Notes: generated by a model not told the origin, from the letters alone. Counted from the first letter of the stretch, positions 1 to 11,182 are shown. The stretch: 64,000 nt of DNA from Drosophila pseudoobscura (GCF_009870125.1 NC_046681.1:7949001-8013000); one strand, 5' to 3'. Numbers and translations: made by a program.

Positions 1-115
1 GAGTCAAATGCATGCTCGCGTCTTTTCAAAAGAGTTATAGGCACTTTTCCACAAGAAGTATAGTTAGATGACGATATTTACAATTTGAGTCTATGTCTAG
101 GACTAGCAATTAGCA

Positions 116-1418
116 CTACACCATGTCCATTTCCAGATCGGTGTCACCCTCCTCGTCGAGAAGCTTTCGTTTGTCATAGGCTGTAGATTTGGAGGATGCC
201 TCGCTCAGACTTGACAATGGACGAACCTTGCCCAGATTTACAACCGGACTTTGGGTATACAAATAGATGGCATAGGAGACAACCGCTATGGCCAGTGCGG
301 TGTTTATGTAAATGGGTATGGAGAACAGAAAGTAGCACAGCACAGCTGTGAAAAGCAGTTCCAGGGCGCTTGCAAAAGTCTTCAGAATAGAGTTCATGTA
401 CTTCAGGAAGAAGCTTGTCACAATGCCAATGGCTGCATTGTTCACGATGATGATGATAACACCGAAGCGCATAATGGTACCCAAGTTGTGTGGGCTGAAG
501 GCGTCCATCAACTCGCCGCGCAGGAGAAGGATACCCGCATTGCAAACAATCGAGTCAAGGTACATAAACACATTCTGGACGAAAATGTTGACATCTGCAC
601 CTTTGTCCTTTAGTAGGTATTCGTTGTAGACCCCCGCAAGACATGAGAATATGGTCTGGGCCAGTATGAACACAGCACTTAGGCTAAAATCAAAGCCAGA
701 CATATTTTTGCCACGCACTTGGTTATGGTCAACGGTGAGGCTGTGGTTGCTATTGGACGGTATGGCCTGTATGGCAGCAGACTCGCTGTCGTCGTTGGCA
801 TCGCTGTAAAAGCCACTAAAATCGACCTGCTTGAGCATGCAGCCGAGGGTGAGCAGTATCAGCGATATCCATTGGCGTTGAGATAAATACTTCTTGAATA
901 TGATTTGAAATAGAATGCCCGTTACGACAACGCGCAGTTGGAGTAGTAGATAATACGTTGTGGGATCGAATGTGGCTAGATTGACGAACGCGAGATTGTT
1001 GTAGAGGCAGTATAGGAATGCTGGCACCATGTACAAGGCCAGCACATTCCTGTCTTTGTGCACATCGCGCACCAGAGACCGCAGATTGTTGCTGCGGAAG
1101 GAACACGATAAATATACGTTGGCTTCCAGCCGCTTATCACACACTACTCACTCTCTGCAATACAGGCATGTGGAAACTATTAACTTGAACACTTCCGTGA
1201 GCAGTACAACGGTTACAGTGTTATAGCCGTACGAGTTGTTAGACTCCTGGGATGCTGTGACAAAGATGCCTGAGAAGAGAGATGCAGAAACTTGAGCGTG
1301 GCTTTGGCTGAGATAGGCAATTTGGCCACGTACCCTGTCCTATGAACAGTGACATATACAGCAGAAATATGATGAATGTAAGTCGAGTGGGGAACAATTC
1401 ACGCCAATTAGTCGACAT
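116..1418 (-). CDS. senju: Nucleotide-sugar transporter, SLC35A family (senju-like)
   Basis: Three coding exons on the minus strand: 1418-1334, 1269-1152 and 1091-116, joining in frame to 392 residues. The ATG at 1418 begins MSTNWRELFPTRLTF and runs straight into the first hydrophobic segment. The 60 nt second intron (1151-1092) contains an in-frame stop; splicing restores CLYCRDNNLRSLVRD. The protein has about ten hydrophobic segments, a TYYLLLQLRVV stretch and a VYNEYLLKDK motif typical of SLC35A UDP-sugar/CMP-sialate antiporters, and a charged cytosolic tail ending in EEGDTDLEMDMV. The family exchanges a nucleotide sugar for the nucleoside monophosphate in the Golgi membrane. The name senju (a Golgi UDP-galactose transporter that dampens Toll signalling) is from memory of the D. 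melanogaster gene near 25C. Membership of the family is firm; the substrate is inferred. It is divergent from eIF3h. Confidence 0.85.
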
Positions 1419-2252
1419 CTTCGACGTCTTGGGCTTGCCAGCGTTGCGTTGCTAATTACTACTACTACTTCAGAACAGAAACTTCGGTGCTATACTTTAA
1501 GTGAACTGACGCTCGCAGCTGCTATCAGCACCGCTTCGTGACGAGCGTAGTACTTTTGATTATTAGGAAATACTTTTTTAGTTTTTTGTGTGATAAACAA
1601 CTTACAATAGGGCTGCAAAACCATCGATAGTATCGACTGTTTTGAAATTGTGCGATAGATTGATGCTTTTTTGTACCATCGATATATCGTTTGAGAGAAA
1701 ACGTAGATTTTCAAATCTCGAAAACTATTTAAGCGGATTCAAAAATTATGTAAAAAAAAAAACAAACTAACTCCAACAAAATCAAAGATAAGGATATTTT
1801 TCTGAATTAAAGGTACCTATGGCCAGATAAAACCACAAAACCGGATATATATGACTGGAGAAAATAACCTTGATCCTTGATAGGGATTCCGATTACAAGA
1901 ACATCAACTACTTTCAAAACTCAAAACCGAGACTTTTCGATTTTCAGATCTAGCAAAGCGTGGTGGGGGAAGAAAGAGGAATCTAGAAAGCTAAGCCCTA
2001 TGCTGTGCATCGATGAGGGGAATCAGAAGACGGCTATCTGATCTAACGACGCTAAGCAACAGGAAAATAGTGTCAGTTTGCTTGAAAGTCAAAAAAGTAA
2101 AGTGGTTCGGATAGCCATATCCTAAAATACCCATATAATATTTTCGAAGTCCCAAAAACATCACCTGCAAATATATTTTCATACATATACCGATATATTG
2201 GTATATATCGGTATATTGATAAGTCAATATTTTTTTCACAGCTCTGCCCTGG
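1419..2252. promoter_or_regulatory. Divergent promoter region, senju / eIF3h, with DRE/CGATA cluster
   Basis: This 0.83 kb between two divergent genes holds no coding sequence. Positions 1623-1660 carry ATCGATAGTATCG followed by a 22 bp block that recurs in inverted orientation at 47862-47883. Another ATCGATATATCG lies at 1678-1689. These are DRE/BEAF-type CGATA motifs, common at promoters of housekeeping genes and at domain borders. An imperfect palindrome built on accgatata / tatatcggt lies around 2190-2213, close to the eIF3h start. Reading the motifs as binding sites is inference. Confidence 0.5.
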
Positions 2253-2259
2253 TCTTTTC
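2253..2259 (+). promoter_or_regulatory. TCT (polypyrimidine) initiator of eIF3h
   Basis: The sequence tCTTTTC, with the C at 2254 as the predicted first base, fits the TCT initiator YC(+1)TTTYN that Drosophila uses for ribosomal-protein and translation-factor genes. It would give a 22 nt 5' UTR before the ATG at 2276, which is the usual short leader of this class. Position and class fit; the start site itself is not proven. Confidence 0.45.
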
Positions 2260-2275
2260 GCTTCTCGTCGTCAAA

Positions 2276-3550
2276 ATGGCAAATCGCGGTGGTCGTCATG
2301 CTCGCACAGAGGATTCAGATAATACCATAAACTATGTACAATGCGACGGTTTGGTGAGTTAAATGAAAAATAATAACTTCGGCAAATGTTCGCCTGAAAA
2401 GACTCCCAGAAACGTGCTTAAGGAAAGGCAAAATTTGATGCCACGCGCTGGCTAAGCGTGTGTATGTGTGAGCGCGTTTCTGGGTGTGTGTGGGAGAGTG
2501 ACAAATTCATGGCTTTTGCAATTAATAAGAGAAATTCTCCGCACAGGCCGTCATGAAAATGGTGAAGCACTGCCATGAGGAGTCCAGCAACATGGATCTG
2601 GCCCAGGGCGCCCTGCTCGGCTTGGTGGTGGACAAGTGCCTCGAAATCACAAACTGCTTCCCGTTCCCTAAGAGCGGCGACGAGACTATGGACGAGGAGA
2701 TGTACCAGCTGACCGTGATGCGACGCCTGCGCCGCGTGAACGTGGATCACTTGCATGTGGGCTGGTATCAGAGCTCGGACGTGGGAAACAGCCTGTCGCT
2801 GGCTCTTCTCGAGTCCCAGTATCACTATCAGACCAGCATCGAGGAGTCCGTGGTCGTGGTCTACGATACGCAGAAGTCCGCGCGGGGCTTCCTCTGCCTG
2901 AAGGCCTACCGGCTCACGCCTCAGGCCATACAGATGTACAAGGATGGCGACTTCACTCCCGAGGCATTCCGTACGCTGAAGGTGGGCTACGAAAGTCTGT
3001 TTGCGGAGATTCCAATTGTGATCAAGAACTCACCATTGACTAACATCATGATGAGCGAGCTAAATGAGCTGCTTCCCGAGGACAAAGGGCACAATTTCTT
3101 GGATCTGGGCACCGCCTCAGTGCTGGAGAATCACATGCGGAGCTTGATTGAACGCGTCGATGAACTGTACCAGGAGGCCGTGCGCTATAACAAGTACCAG
3201 CAAGTGGTGTTCAAGCAGGATTCGGTAAGGAATTTCACCAGCAAAGAGCAAGAAAAGGTGTTGTGTTATTATATTCGTACTTTATTTTCCAGGACAAAAA
3301 CCGTGCTCTGGCCAAACTGGCCGCCGAAAACGCTGTGCGCACTTCCAAGGGTGAGCCGACGGTGGCCGAGGAGGAGGTCATCAAGCAGTTCCGCCCCATG
3401 CCCGTGCCGGCCAGGCTTACGGCCACAATCACTTCTGGACAGATCAACACACACTCGCAGCACATTGCCCAATTCTGTTCTCAGTCGCTGGCCAAACTCT
3501 TCATCACCGAATCGCTGCAGAATGCCAAGGAAGCCAAGGAAATCAAGTAG
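2276..3550 (+). CDS. eIF3h: Translation initiation factor eIF3 subunit h (p40)
   Basis: Three exons, 2276-2353, 2547-3224 and 3293-3550, give 337 residues, essentially the length of fly eIF3h. The protein starts [20 protein letters not shown]. Exon 2 begins [12 protein letters not shown] and carries the MPN domain (about residues 25-160: [31 protein letters not shown]). It lacks the full JAMM zinc-binding set, as expected for this non-catalytic MPN subunit. The C-terminal part ([15 protein letters not shown] cut by intron 2, then [14 protein letters not shown]) is helical and ends in NAKEAKEIK. eIF3h is a peripheral subunit of eIF3, which assembles the 43S pre-initiation complex and helps reinitiation after upstream ORFs. 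Poly(A) signal AATAAA at 3633-3638. Its promoter has a TCT initiator. Confidence 0.95.
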
Positions 3551-3638
3551 ATTAAAATACGTTTTAGACATAAAGCGAGTCGAGTCATCGACGGCAGCCG
3601 TAGAGATGTATGCATACACTACTGATAACCAAAATAAA

Positions 3639-3979
3639 TCCATACACTCTTTCCAGCATTGTATCTGCGTGAAAGCGAACCCCAGCTGAGTTCTCTTTTA
3701 TTCTCTCCCATGGCACTCGTTATGGGGGTGTGTTTGCGTTTCGGCTGCCTTGACGTGGACCTCGCACGTGCGCACTTGGATTGTTTGGATTTAGTTTTTC
3801 GTGCGCTTTTCCGGGGGAGTGTTGCAGCTGTTGACGGCGGAAACGCATTTTTCACACATACTCACGGCAGCTTATTTTGGTTTGTTCTTTTTTCGCTTCG
3901 CGTTTTGCTTGGCTCAGCCGCTTTCTATTAGTTTATAACTAAAACTAACTACTAATTTCACATAAAAACCAATGGGAAT
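3639..3979. other. Short intergenic region with likely promoter of the ankyrin/SOCS gene
   Basis: Between the eIF3h poly(A) signal and the next ATG are 340 bases without a convincing ORF. Both strands read open for 78-90 codons but have no family resemblance. The promoter and 5' UTR of the downstream plus-strand gene must lie here. No TATA box or Motif 1 was seen. Confidence 0.4.
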
Positions 3980-6348
3980 ATGCTATCCTACGACATCAAC
4001 GAGCGGCTGCTGAGTGCTGTCCAAAGCGGGGACATTGAGCAGGCCCTTAACTGTATCATGCATGGGGCGCAGGCCTCGTATGTATCACCAAACTGCGGAC
4101 GCACGGCCGTCGGCACGGCTGCTCTGCTGGGCGATGCCGAGCTGCTGGAGCTCCTGGTGCAGTCCTGCGAGCAGCCGGAACTGGATGTGTTCCGTCAGAG
4201 TGAGTTTTCTGCCCCGCCATGAACTTGTCCTCAGGTAAACAGCTGGCCAACACAGAAAATCGATAGGTGCTGTATATGGGAAGGTGGAATTTGTGGAAAA
4301 CCAGTTTGAGAATGCATTGTTATCCGAATCGTAGGGATGATTGGAAGAATATCCAGCTGTCCCCTCCTCACATTGGTTGCTACCAAAGCAGCTAGCACTG
4401 CAGTTCCTTCCGGCTACCTAAATTACCTACTTAGTGTGGCATCACGCTTGCCATTGACCCACATGCAGTAGGGCGACCCAACCCATTTCGAATGGTAAAC
4501 GAAATGCATGCGCAGCGCAAAGACGTGCCTGGCATGAAATATCTAGAACCAAACCGGTTCTCTAGCCTCAGATAAGAACATACATAACAGAACAGAGTAG
4601 CTGATGTGTTGGCAAGCACCAGTGGTGCTGGTATTTCACGTATTTCGGCATTCAATTAAACAAAGAATTGTTTCCACGATTGCAGCACATACGGATAGCC
4701 TGGAGATCGAGAGCACACCCGAAGGCATGGAGAAGCTTGAGTGGGTGGACGAGTTCGAGAGCTGCGCGGAGAATAGTGGACAGTCGGCTGCTGGAGCAGG
4801 AGGCGAGGACAGTGTGCTATATCAGTATTATGCCAAGACCTTGGAGAGCATGGGGGAGTTTGTGGCCCAATGCTGCGCCAGTTGCCGCGAGCAGGATCCA
4901 CATGTGTGCGATGCCTGTCTGACCTCGCCCCTGCACTATGCAGCCTTTTGGGGGCACGATAAGTGCGTCCGCATCCTGCTGGAACACAATGCGCCGATCA
5001 ATGTGGTGAATAGCGATGGCTACGGTCCCCTTCATTTGGGTGCCGGATTCCCCAAGGTCACCCGGCTGCTCATCCAGCACGGAGCTCCGGTCAATGCCAA
5101 GACCCTGAGCGACGGCAAGACGGCCCTCCACTTGGCCATCGAAAGCAAGTCGAAGGAGTCTGCCCAGCTGCTGCTCCAGACGAACATCAACATCAACGAA
5201 ACCGACGACTTGGGCGAGACGCCTCTGATGACGGCCATTGCCTGCAGCATGACAGTACTGGCCAAAGAAATGCTCGAGCGGGGCGCTCACATCAATATTC
5301 AGGATAAGGAAAACCAAACGGCTCTGATGCTTGCAGTCAGGGGACGCCACACTGATATGGCGAAGCTTCTCCTCGAACGTGGAGCTCGGCGTCTGGCCTC
5401 ACAGCATCTCCTGCATCTCGCCGTTGGACACAATAATCGGAAGTTGGTGGAGATTCTGCTGCACTATGGAGACAGTCTCTCAGTGCGGGACAGCGACAAC
5501 CACACACCCATCATGGTGGCCATCTATAATCAGCAGTCGGAGATGCTGGGCTATCTGCTGGACGTGGCCGAGCAACATCGTCGTCAGGGCCTGTACATGA
5601 ATGCCCAGGACGAGGGCTTAGTCTTATTCGCCGTACAGCATGCCCTCCACGTCGACGATCTGCGAGCCGTCCTTAGAGTGCTGTTGGCTAGGCTGGCCAG
5701 CGCCCGTACAGATCTGTATGGCTCGTGTGCTCCGACCATAGTCTGCGGTCTAATCTATTGTCAGACTCCGCTGTCACGAGCCATTAACCTCCACCGTCTG
5801 GACCTGGCCGAGCTCCTCATTCACGAGGGCTGCAATCTTGCACAGATTTGTCCGGAGCATGTGGTCAGCGAACTGCGCTCCAACTGCTCTCAACGGAGCG
5901 TGGCATTCGGACGATTGCTGTGTAAGTTTTAATCTGGACCACAATTTTTTTCGATTTTGTGTTTAACCAAGACTTTTACCCCCAAGACAACGCCGGATTC
6001 CAGCTGCCATTCAATAAGCGATTGCCACCCAACAATTGGTCAGCGCCTCGACAGCAACTTGAAAGGGAAATGTCCCTGCATGTAACCAACCCGCGCTCCC
6101 TTAAGTCCACCGCTCGTCTGGCGATACGCAAAAATATTCTTTCGAATCTCCAGATACGGCACTCGTTGGAGCAGAAATATCTCCCGAGACCGCATCGATC
6201 CACGCTAGGCATAATCATCGACGAGTTTGATATACCAGAAATATTAAAGAAATATCTCAGCGACTTTGATGAGTTGGCCAAGGTGAGGTCCATAGACGCG
6301 GATCGTGAACCCATGCGCGTCTACAGATCGGCAGAGTCATGGGATTAA
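3980..6348 (+). CDS. Ankyrin-repeat SOCS-box (ASB-type) protein
   Basis: Exons 3980-4199, 4686-5921 and about 5972-6348 give about 610 residues; an alternative third-exon acceptor at 5987 would give 605. All junctions are in phase 1. Exon 1 starts MLSYDINERLLSAVQSGDIE, a first ankyrin-like repeat. Exon 2 codes roughly nine more: LTSPLHYAAFWGHDKCVRIL, YGPLHLGAGFPKVTRLLIQ, KTALHLAIESKSKESAQLLL, ETPLMTAIACSMTVLAKEML, QTALMLAVRGRHTDMAKLLL, LLHLAVGHNNRKLVEILLHY and HTPIMVAIYNQQSEMLGYLL. The C terminus (NPRSLKSTARLAIRKNILSN, then IPEILKKYL) resembles a SOCS box with its elongin-B/C and cullin-5 contacts. ASB proteins are substrate receptors of CUL5 ubiquitin ligases; the substrate is unknown. It is convergent with the ANKRD39-like gene, which also has ankyrin repeats but belongs to a different family. 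Confidence 0.85.
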
Positions 6349-7007
6349 GTATTTCTTCAGATGATGTAGGTTTGAAATTTGTGGGTATGTAGCTTTTAGT
6401 TTTGTATATTGGAAAATATACATATATATGGCCTATCTCTCAATGTCTTATATTTTTGTATAGAAGAATTTTAGGGCTCTGCAAAATTTCAAACTGAGTT
6501 CGATCAGAGATACCAACACATTCCTTACACAACTCTAATGTGATAATAATTTCTTACAATGAATTACATGGTTGGTACTGTGTCCTACCCCCCCACGAAT
6601 GTTCGCTTCTTGTATCTGTTTGCGAGAGATACATACATTAAATTAATTGCACATTTCATATTTATTAGGCATGTATGTATATAGACTATATAGATATTTA
6701 TATGATGTATGCACTAGGTTATTTTTGATCTATGCCAAAGTTAAGATTACTTTTCACCCAAATACAATCTATTGTATCTTTGACAGAACAAAACAGACAG
6801 AAAAGGCATTACATATGCAATTGTAAATTAGCCAACAAAAATTCTAATTTAAGAAATTCAAACATCGGATGCAATTTTAGGAAAATCTAAATAAACAGAA
6901 CAGAGTTTTAAAGAAAATGTTCACTTTTGTTGTTTGTTCTTAAATTAAAAACATAACATAATACATTGATGCTAATGCTGAAGCTCATGGAAAAGAAATG
7001 ACGCCCC
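6349..7007. other. Convergent 3' region of two ankyrin genes
   Basis: AT-rich 3' flanks of two convergent genes; no coding sequence seen. A plus-strand AATAAA lies at 6888-6893 and a minus-strand one (TTTATT on the plus strand) near 6660. If both are used, the two mRNAs overlap by about 230 bases. Other signals may be used instead. Confidence 0.4.
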
Positions 7008-7670
7008 CTAGGGTTTTAGCAGAAGCTTAAAATCATCATTTGCATTCTCCATGATGTACTCAAATGCAAATTTATCCTTCTTGTCCTTGAGCTGTTTCAG
7101 GGTCGACTGCTGCTCCAGTAGGTAGCGACAGACGTCCAGGTGCCCACGCAATGCTGCACGATGCAGGGCGCTCTGGCCGCACTCGTCCTGCAGCAGAAGA
7201 TTAGCCTTGTGTTCAGTCAAGAGCTTAACTATATCCAGATGACCTTAGGCATGCAATCAGGGTTATTATAAAGGATATTGGATGTTAAAAAATAATATTC
7301 ATCATACCCATCATGGCTGCCCGATGAAGGGCTGTGGCACCTGCCTTGGTAACCGCATTCACATCAACGTTGCCCTCGTCAATGAGGAGCTTGCAGATTT
7401 GTGCGTTGCCACTGCGTGCTGCATAATGCAGAGCCGTATAGTCGCAGTCATCTCGTGCCATGGCTTGACCCTTCTTGATGAAGTCCCTTACACGATCCAT
7501 TTCATTATAGATGGCTTTAGGGAGAAGAGTTAAGTAATTGGATTTAATGATTACAAATATATCCTACCTGCATTCCAAATGCCCCGATCAAAGTCCATGT
7601 CGCTAAGCGTCTGCTGTGCCGGTTGCGATTGCTTGTGGCATCTGCAGTTGTCCGCACTGTGCTGATCCAT
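7008..7670 (-). CDS. ANKRD39-like ankyrin-repeat protein
   Basis: Exons 7670-7568, 7514-7308 and 7243-7008 give 181 residues; human ANKRD39 is about the same length and is collinear. The N terminus MDQHSADNCRCHKQSQPAQQ followed by TLSDMDFDRGIWNAAI matches the ANKRD39 signature TLEEMDFERGIW. Three to four ankyrin repeats follow: YTALHYAARSGNAQICKLLI, ATALHRAAMMGHLDIVKLL and QSALHRAALRGHLDVCRYLL, then a conserved tail LKQLKDKKDKFAFEYIMENA. The in-frame GHLDI join across intron 2 confirms the splice sites. The family is widespread in animals but its molecular role is poorly known, so none is assigned. The gene is convergent with the ankyrin/SOCS gene and codirectional with the two GFRP-like genes upstream. 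Confidence 0.88.
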
Positions 7671-7781
7671 TTTTGCCTAATCCTTTTGGGAGTTTGTTCA
7701 ATATCGATGTCAAGTTCCTTGCTTATATGATTTGCTTGAATGATGCCGGATGATGACGAATTGGGGTGATATGCGCAATGA

Positions 7782-8180
7782 TTAGACCTCACGTTGCATG
7801 GTCCAGCAGATCTCGGCCTCACCGCAACTGCAGATGACTTTGTAGCTTAGCTGCGCCAAGGTATTCAACATGACCATGGGCGGCACTGCCACCATAATAC
7901 CATTCACACACTGCTTGACGCCGCTGTCAAAGCGCTTGGAAAGAGCCTGTACCTCGGCCTGATTCAACCCGAATATGGTACAGGTGTAGTCGTGGAGCGA
8001 TCCCTTGACGGTGATGTATACGAAAGTGCCCTCCGATTGGAGTATGGGAACAGGAATGGTCACAACATTGGCGGGACAAGCGGCAGCAGCAGCAGCAGCG
8101 TTCACCGATGTAGTCGATGTCGCAGCAGGACACTCGCAGTTCAAATTCGACTCCTTTGCCGTGGGCTGGCTGTCACTCAT
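7782..8180 (-). CDS. GFRP-like (GTP cyclohydrolase I feedback regulator family) protein 1
   Basis: A single-exon gene of 132 residues. The ATG at 8180 (MSDSQPTAKESNLNCECPAA) is chosen because the frame extends upstream only through a GTG. A poly-Ala run from a GCA/GCG repeat (8085-8100) follows. The C-terminal 80 residues resemble GFRP (GCHFR). The pattern VPPMVMLNTLAQLSYKV followed by GEAEICWTMQRE lines up with human DPPRIVLDKLERRGFRV followed by VGQTLVWCLHKE. GFRP binds GTP cyclohydrolase I and mediates inhibition by tetrahydrobiopterin and activation by phenylalanine. Whether the fly protein does so is unknown. The low-complexity N terminus is not seen in vertebrate GFRP. It lies about 230 bases downstream of a second gene of the same family on the same strand. 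Confidence 0.65.
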   Translation of the reverse strand: MSDSQPTAKESNLNCECPAATSTTSVNAAAAAAACPANVVTIPVPILQSEGTFVYITVKGSLHDYTCTIFGLNQAEVQALSKRFDSGVKQCVNGIMVAVPPMVMLNTLAQLSYKVICSCGEAEICWTMQREV

Positions 8181-8407
8181 AGTTTTGTTTGGGTCTCGGA
8201 TTGGAATAATCACTTTTCCACTCACTTATTGTGGTGCGGAAGGCTTCAGAATGTGTTGTGGAACAAGTTTCCCTACGTTGCTATAGTTTTCTTCACATAC
8301 ATCTAATCATACACGCACACAAGTTACAGTCACGCACACACGATATTATACAACTATTTTGAATTGTTTTCTGGTTTTAGATTGTGTTTTGGGAGAAATG
8401 ATTTTGC

Positions 8408-8778
8408 CTATTCGGGCGAATCCACCTTATGATAGTTGCCTAAGCTGGCTGCCTCCCGGCCAATATTCGACAGATTCTCGCGCACAACCGACTCGGCCTC
8501 CAAGGGTTCTGGTTCGTCGAACTCCTTGCGCATTGTCCACATATACTCGTTATAGTCCTGCTTCACGGCTGTCGATGAGCTGGCCACAACGCGAAATCCC
8601 AATATCTGAAAGTAAGTTGTGTACATGTTGTTATTGTGTAAAAGCCATGCTTTATTCCAACTCATTTTACTCACTTCGAGCGCCGATAAAATACGACAAG
8701 GATGCACTAAGTAGACGATGGTGGACTCATCACTGTAGCCGCCACACGAGAATTTATTCAACTGCTCGATGTCGTCAG
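8408..8778 (-). CDS. GFRP-like protein 2 (5' end not resolved)
   Basis: Two exons are clear: 8778-8675 and 8605-8408, joined across a 69 nt intron. They read ADDIEQLNKFSCGGYSDEST, then VHPCRILSALE, then ILGFRVVASSSTAVKQDYNE and YMWTMRKEF, followed by an acidic tail ending NYHKVDSPE. The block HPCRILSALEILGFRV...W..RKE matches the GFRP core DPPRIVLDKLERRGFRV...W.LHKE better than its downstream neighbour does. Exon 8778 is preceded by a good acceptor (ACCTTACAG) and enters in phase 1, so at least one upstream exon with the ATG is missing. I could not find it with confidence between 8.8 and 11 kb. The 69 nt intron is a multiple of three without a stop, so the open frame runs through it. Function as for GFRP is an inference from family resemblance. 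Confidence 0.6.
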
Positions 8779-11182
8779 CTGTAAGGTATGGGTGCAAGTG
8801 ATTAGTTTGGGCACTTTTCTGTGGAAATCGCTTTCCTTTTCGTTTATCGTGAAGGGAGCTATGTTTAAACAGAACAAACAAAAGATAACACTGCCCGAAC
8901 GACACAGATGATGTCAGCCCAGGGCCGCCGGACAGGTCTGTGTCGTTGGCTGTGTGAGTGCGCTAATTAAGCAAAAAGCCAAAACGTATTGTTCGCTTCA
9001 TGATATGAACAAAAATGGAGCTATTTCTCTCCGAGTTCTTAGAAAATTGCAAAGGGTATTGACTTCTGCCATGCTGGGCATACATAAAAGTGCTATATAT
9101 ATTCCAAAACAAAATATTCTGATACATACATATGTATTAGATACACACAGAAGTGAATATATGTAGTTACTTTAGAAGCGATTTCTGGGATGCGAACTGC
9201 ACGGCTGGCCAACAAAACGAAATTGACGACGAGAGAAGTTCGTAGAGAGAAAAGCTTCTAACAGTGGCGGTCGTAAAAAGCGGAAGGGTGGGATTGGGCG
9301 GTGCCAATGGCATGCAATTAAGGTACAGCTGTTTATTTGTTGATTAATATATAGTGCTAAACGAATGTTCAATATGTGCTATAGCAGTAGAGCTTTGTTT
9401 ATCTACCTAAAACAAAGAAATATGTTTAAAAATGTGTCATTATGTAACCAATATCCACAAGCTTCATGCTTGAAGGCCTTGTATACTAGAATTAAATCAT
9501 CTTTTTGTAATATTACAATAAACTATAATAATAATAATAAGAAGCTTCAGCAAATTTTACTGGGTTCTGTAAAAATGCAGATACAAATGTACGTATTTTT
9601 TAACAGCCAGTTTGAGGTTACTCGCTTAGCTAAACCACAATCACCTAAGCAGAATCTACAGCTCTGGCATGCATATTTTTTTGACCATCACTGTATGCTC
9701 ATTCAAAAAAAAGTTTTGTTTATAATGTAAAGTAGAAATAACCGTAACTAGCGCTTTAAGCTTGCGTGTTTTCGATGTGTGCGTGCATCTGTAGATATAT
9801 ATATGTAGATATGCATATGTGTATTTGTTTGCCAAGCAATCTTCACATGAATTGTGTCGCAATAATAAACGCAATAAACAGCCAAAAACTAAACGATACA
9901 AAATGTTAACCAAAGTCGAAAATGGGAAATCTACTACTCGAACTGAACTGAATAGCCGTGGCTGGGTTTACCTTTCAATCCAGAGACGAGCACACGCCAT
10001 GGATATTTGTGACTGTAGGAGGCTAGATTTCCTCGTATGATAATGTACGGCATTTGGTATGCTTTTGCTAATTAATTAGCGAGGCCGGGCGGAGTCGAAG
10101 TCAGAGTGGTCGAATAATGGTACAAATCAAATGCAAGCACGGGAAAGAAATCGAGACGCAGACGACGACAAAAGCTCGCTTTTCTATCTGAAGGTTGGCT
10201 CACAACTAAAACCGAAATTGGCTTCGACGTGTTCAAGAGGTTTTCCCAATGCCAACGACGAATCGCTGTCTGTGTCTCTGCTGTTTTTTTTTTAATATTA
10301 ATAGGCGTCGCGTCACGCTGCTTAGGCTGAAATGGTTAGCAGCGTTTTATTGGATTAGCCTATACTGTACAAGCAATGTGTGCAGACACCAAATGACAAA
10401 GTGACGCATAGGACCCACCCAAGTGCGCGGTCCCAGGATAATAATCAAACACACTCACTCGCATACCCACACACTTTGACCGCACGACCAGTTGCATGCC
10501 AAGCTCTGGTCAGGAGCTATAATTACACTGACCTACCATCCCCGCTCCGGGAAAGTTAATGAGTGTTTCCATGGTTCAGACCAAAAATAACAAAACTCTC
10601 CTCCATAAGCCGGTCAAAAACACCCTTACCACCTTACACACACAGCCACATACACAAAAGCTTTTGCCTAACTTCTTATAGAGATTCTGTCCTTTGCGTG
10701 TTTTGGGCCCACAAATGGAAGTAAATTAGATCACATTTCTAACTAAATAAACGCGGTTTATGCCACACAGCTGTCGCAAAAAAGGTGCTGCAATGATGTC
10801 ATTTTATCTCTCGTTTGCCTTTTCTTGATGTTTTCTCGTACTCGTTTTCGAGGCGCTGACACTGCTTTTATTCACGATTTGGTAACTTACTTACTGATCA
10901 AGTCTCTGAACCACAGAAGCGTTGAAATACCTTTCGCTTACAGCACATTTGTTGTTGTTATTAACCGATTGTTTTCACCTGTTCTTAACAACAAAACAAT
11001 GAACTCCAACAATTTTCGCAACCAACCTGAGGCAGCAGGGCTGGAGAAACATCGGTGTTAGCGACCATCGATGAAACATCGATGTTTCCGATGTTTTTTT
11101 AATATTATAGAGTACGGTAAAAGTACGGTATATTTTGGTTATATTTCTTAGGGTCGGACGGTATATTTTAACGATAAATCCA
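8779..11182. other. Gene-poor 2.4 kb between GFRP-like 2 and Scf
   Basis: No coding region is supported here. It should hold the missing 5' exon(s) and promoter of the minus-strand GFRP-like gene and upstream sequences of Scf. Near the Scf end, 11056-11095 contains several catcgatg/cgatgttt repeats, and 11113-11170 two cggtatatttt motifs; both types are common near Drosophila promoters. The rest is AT-rich with (CA)n-like stretches around 10440-10660. Confidence 0.35.

Noticed and set aside
1092-1151. Start of the sugar transporter inside its second intron (MCDKRLEANV...)
   Set aside because: That reading translates intron sequence. Splicing 1152 to 1091 gives the conserved CRDNNLRSL junction and joins two upstream exons with the true start.
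8181-8225. Upstream extension of GFRP-like 1 by 15 codons
   Set aside because: The extension begins with GTG, not ATG; the first ATG is at 8180.
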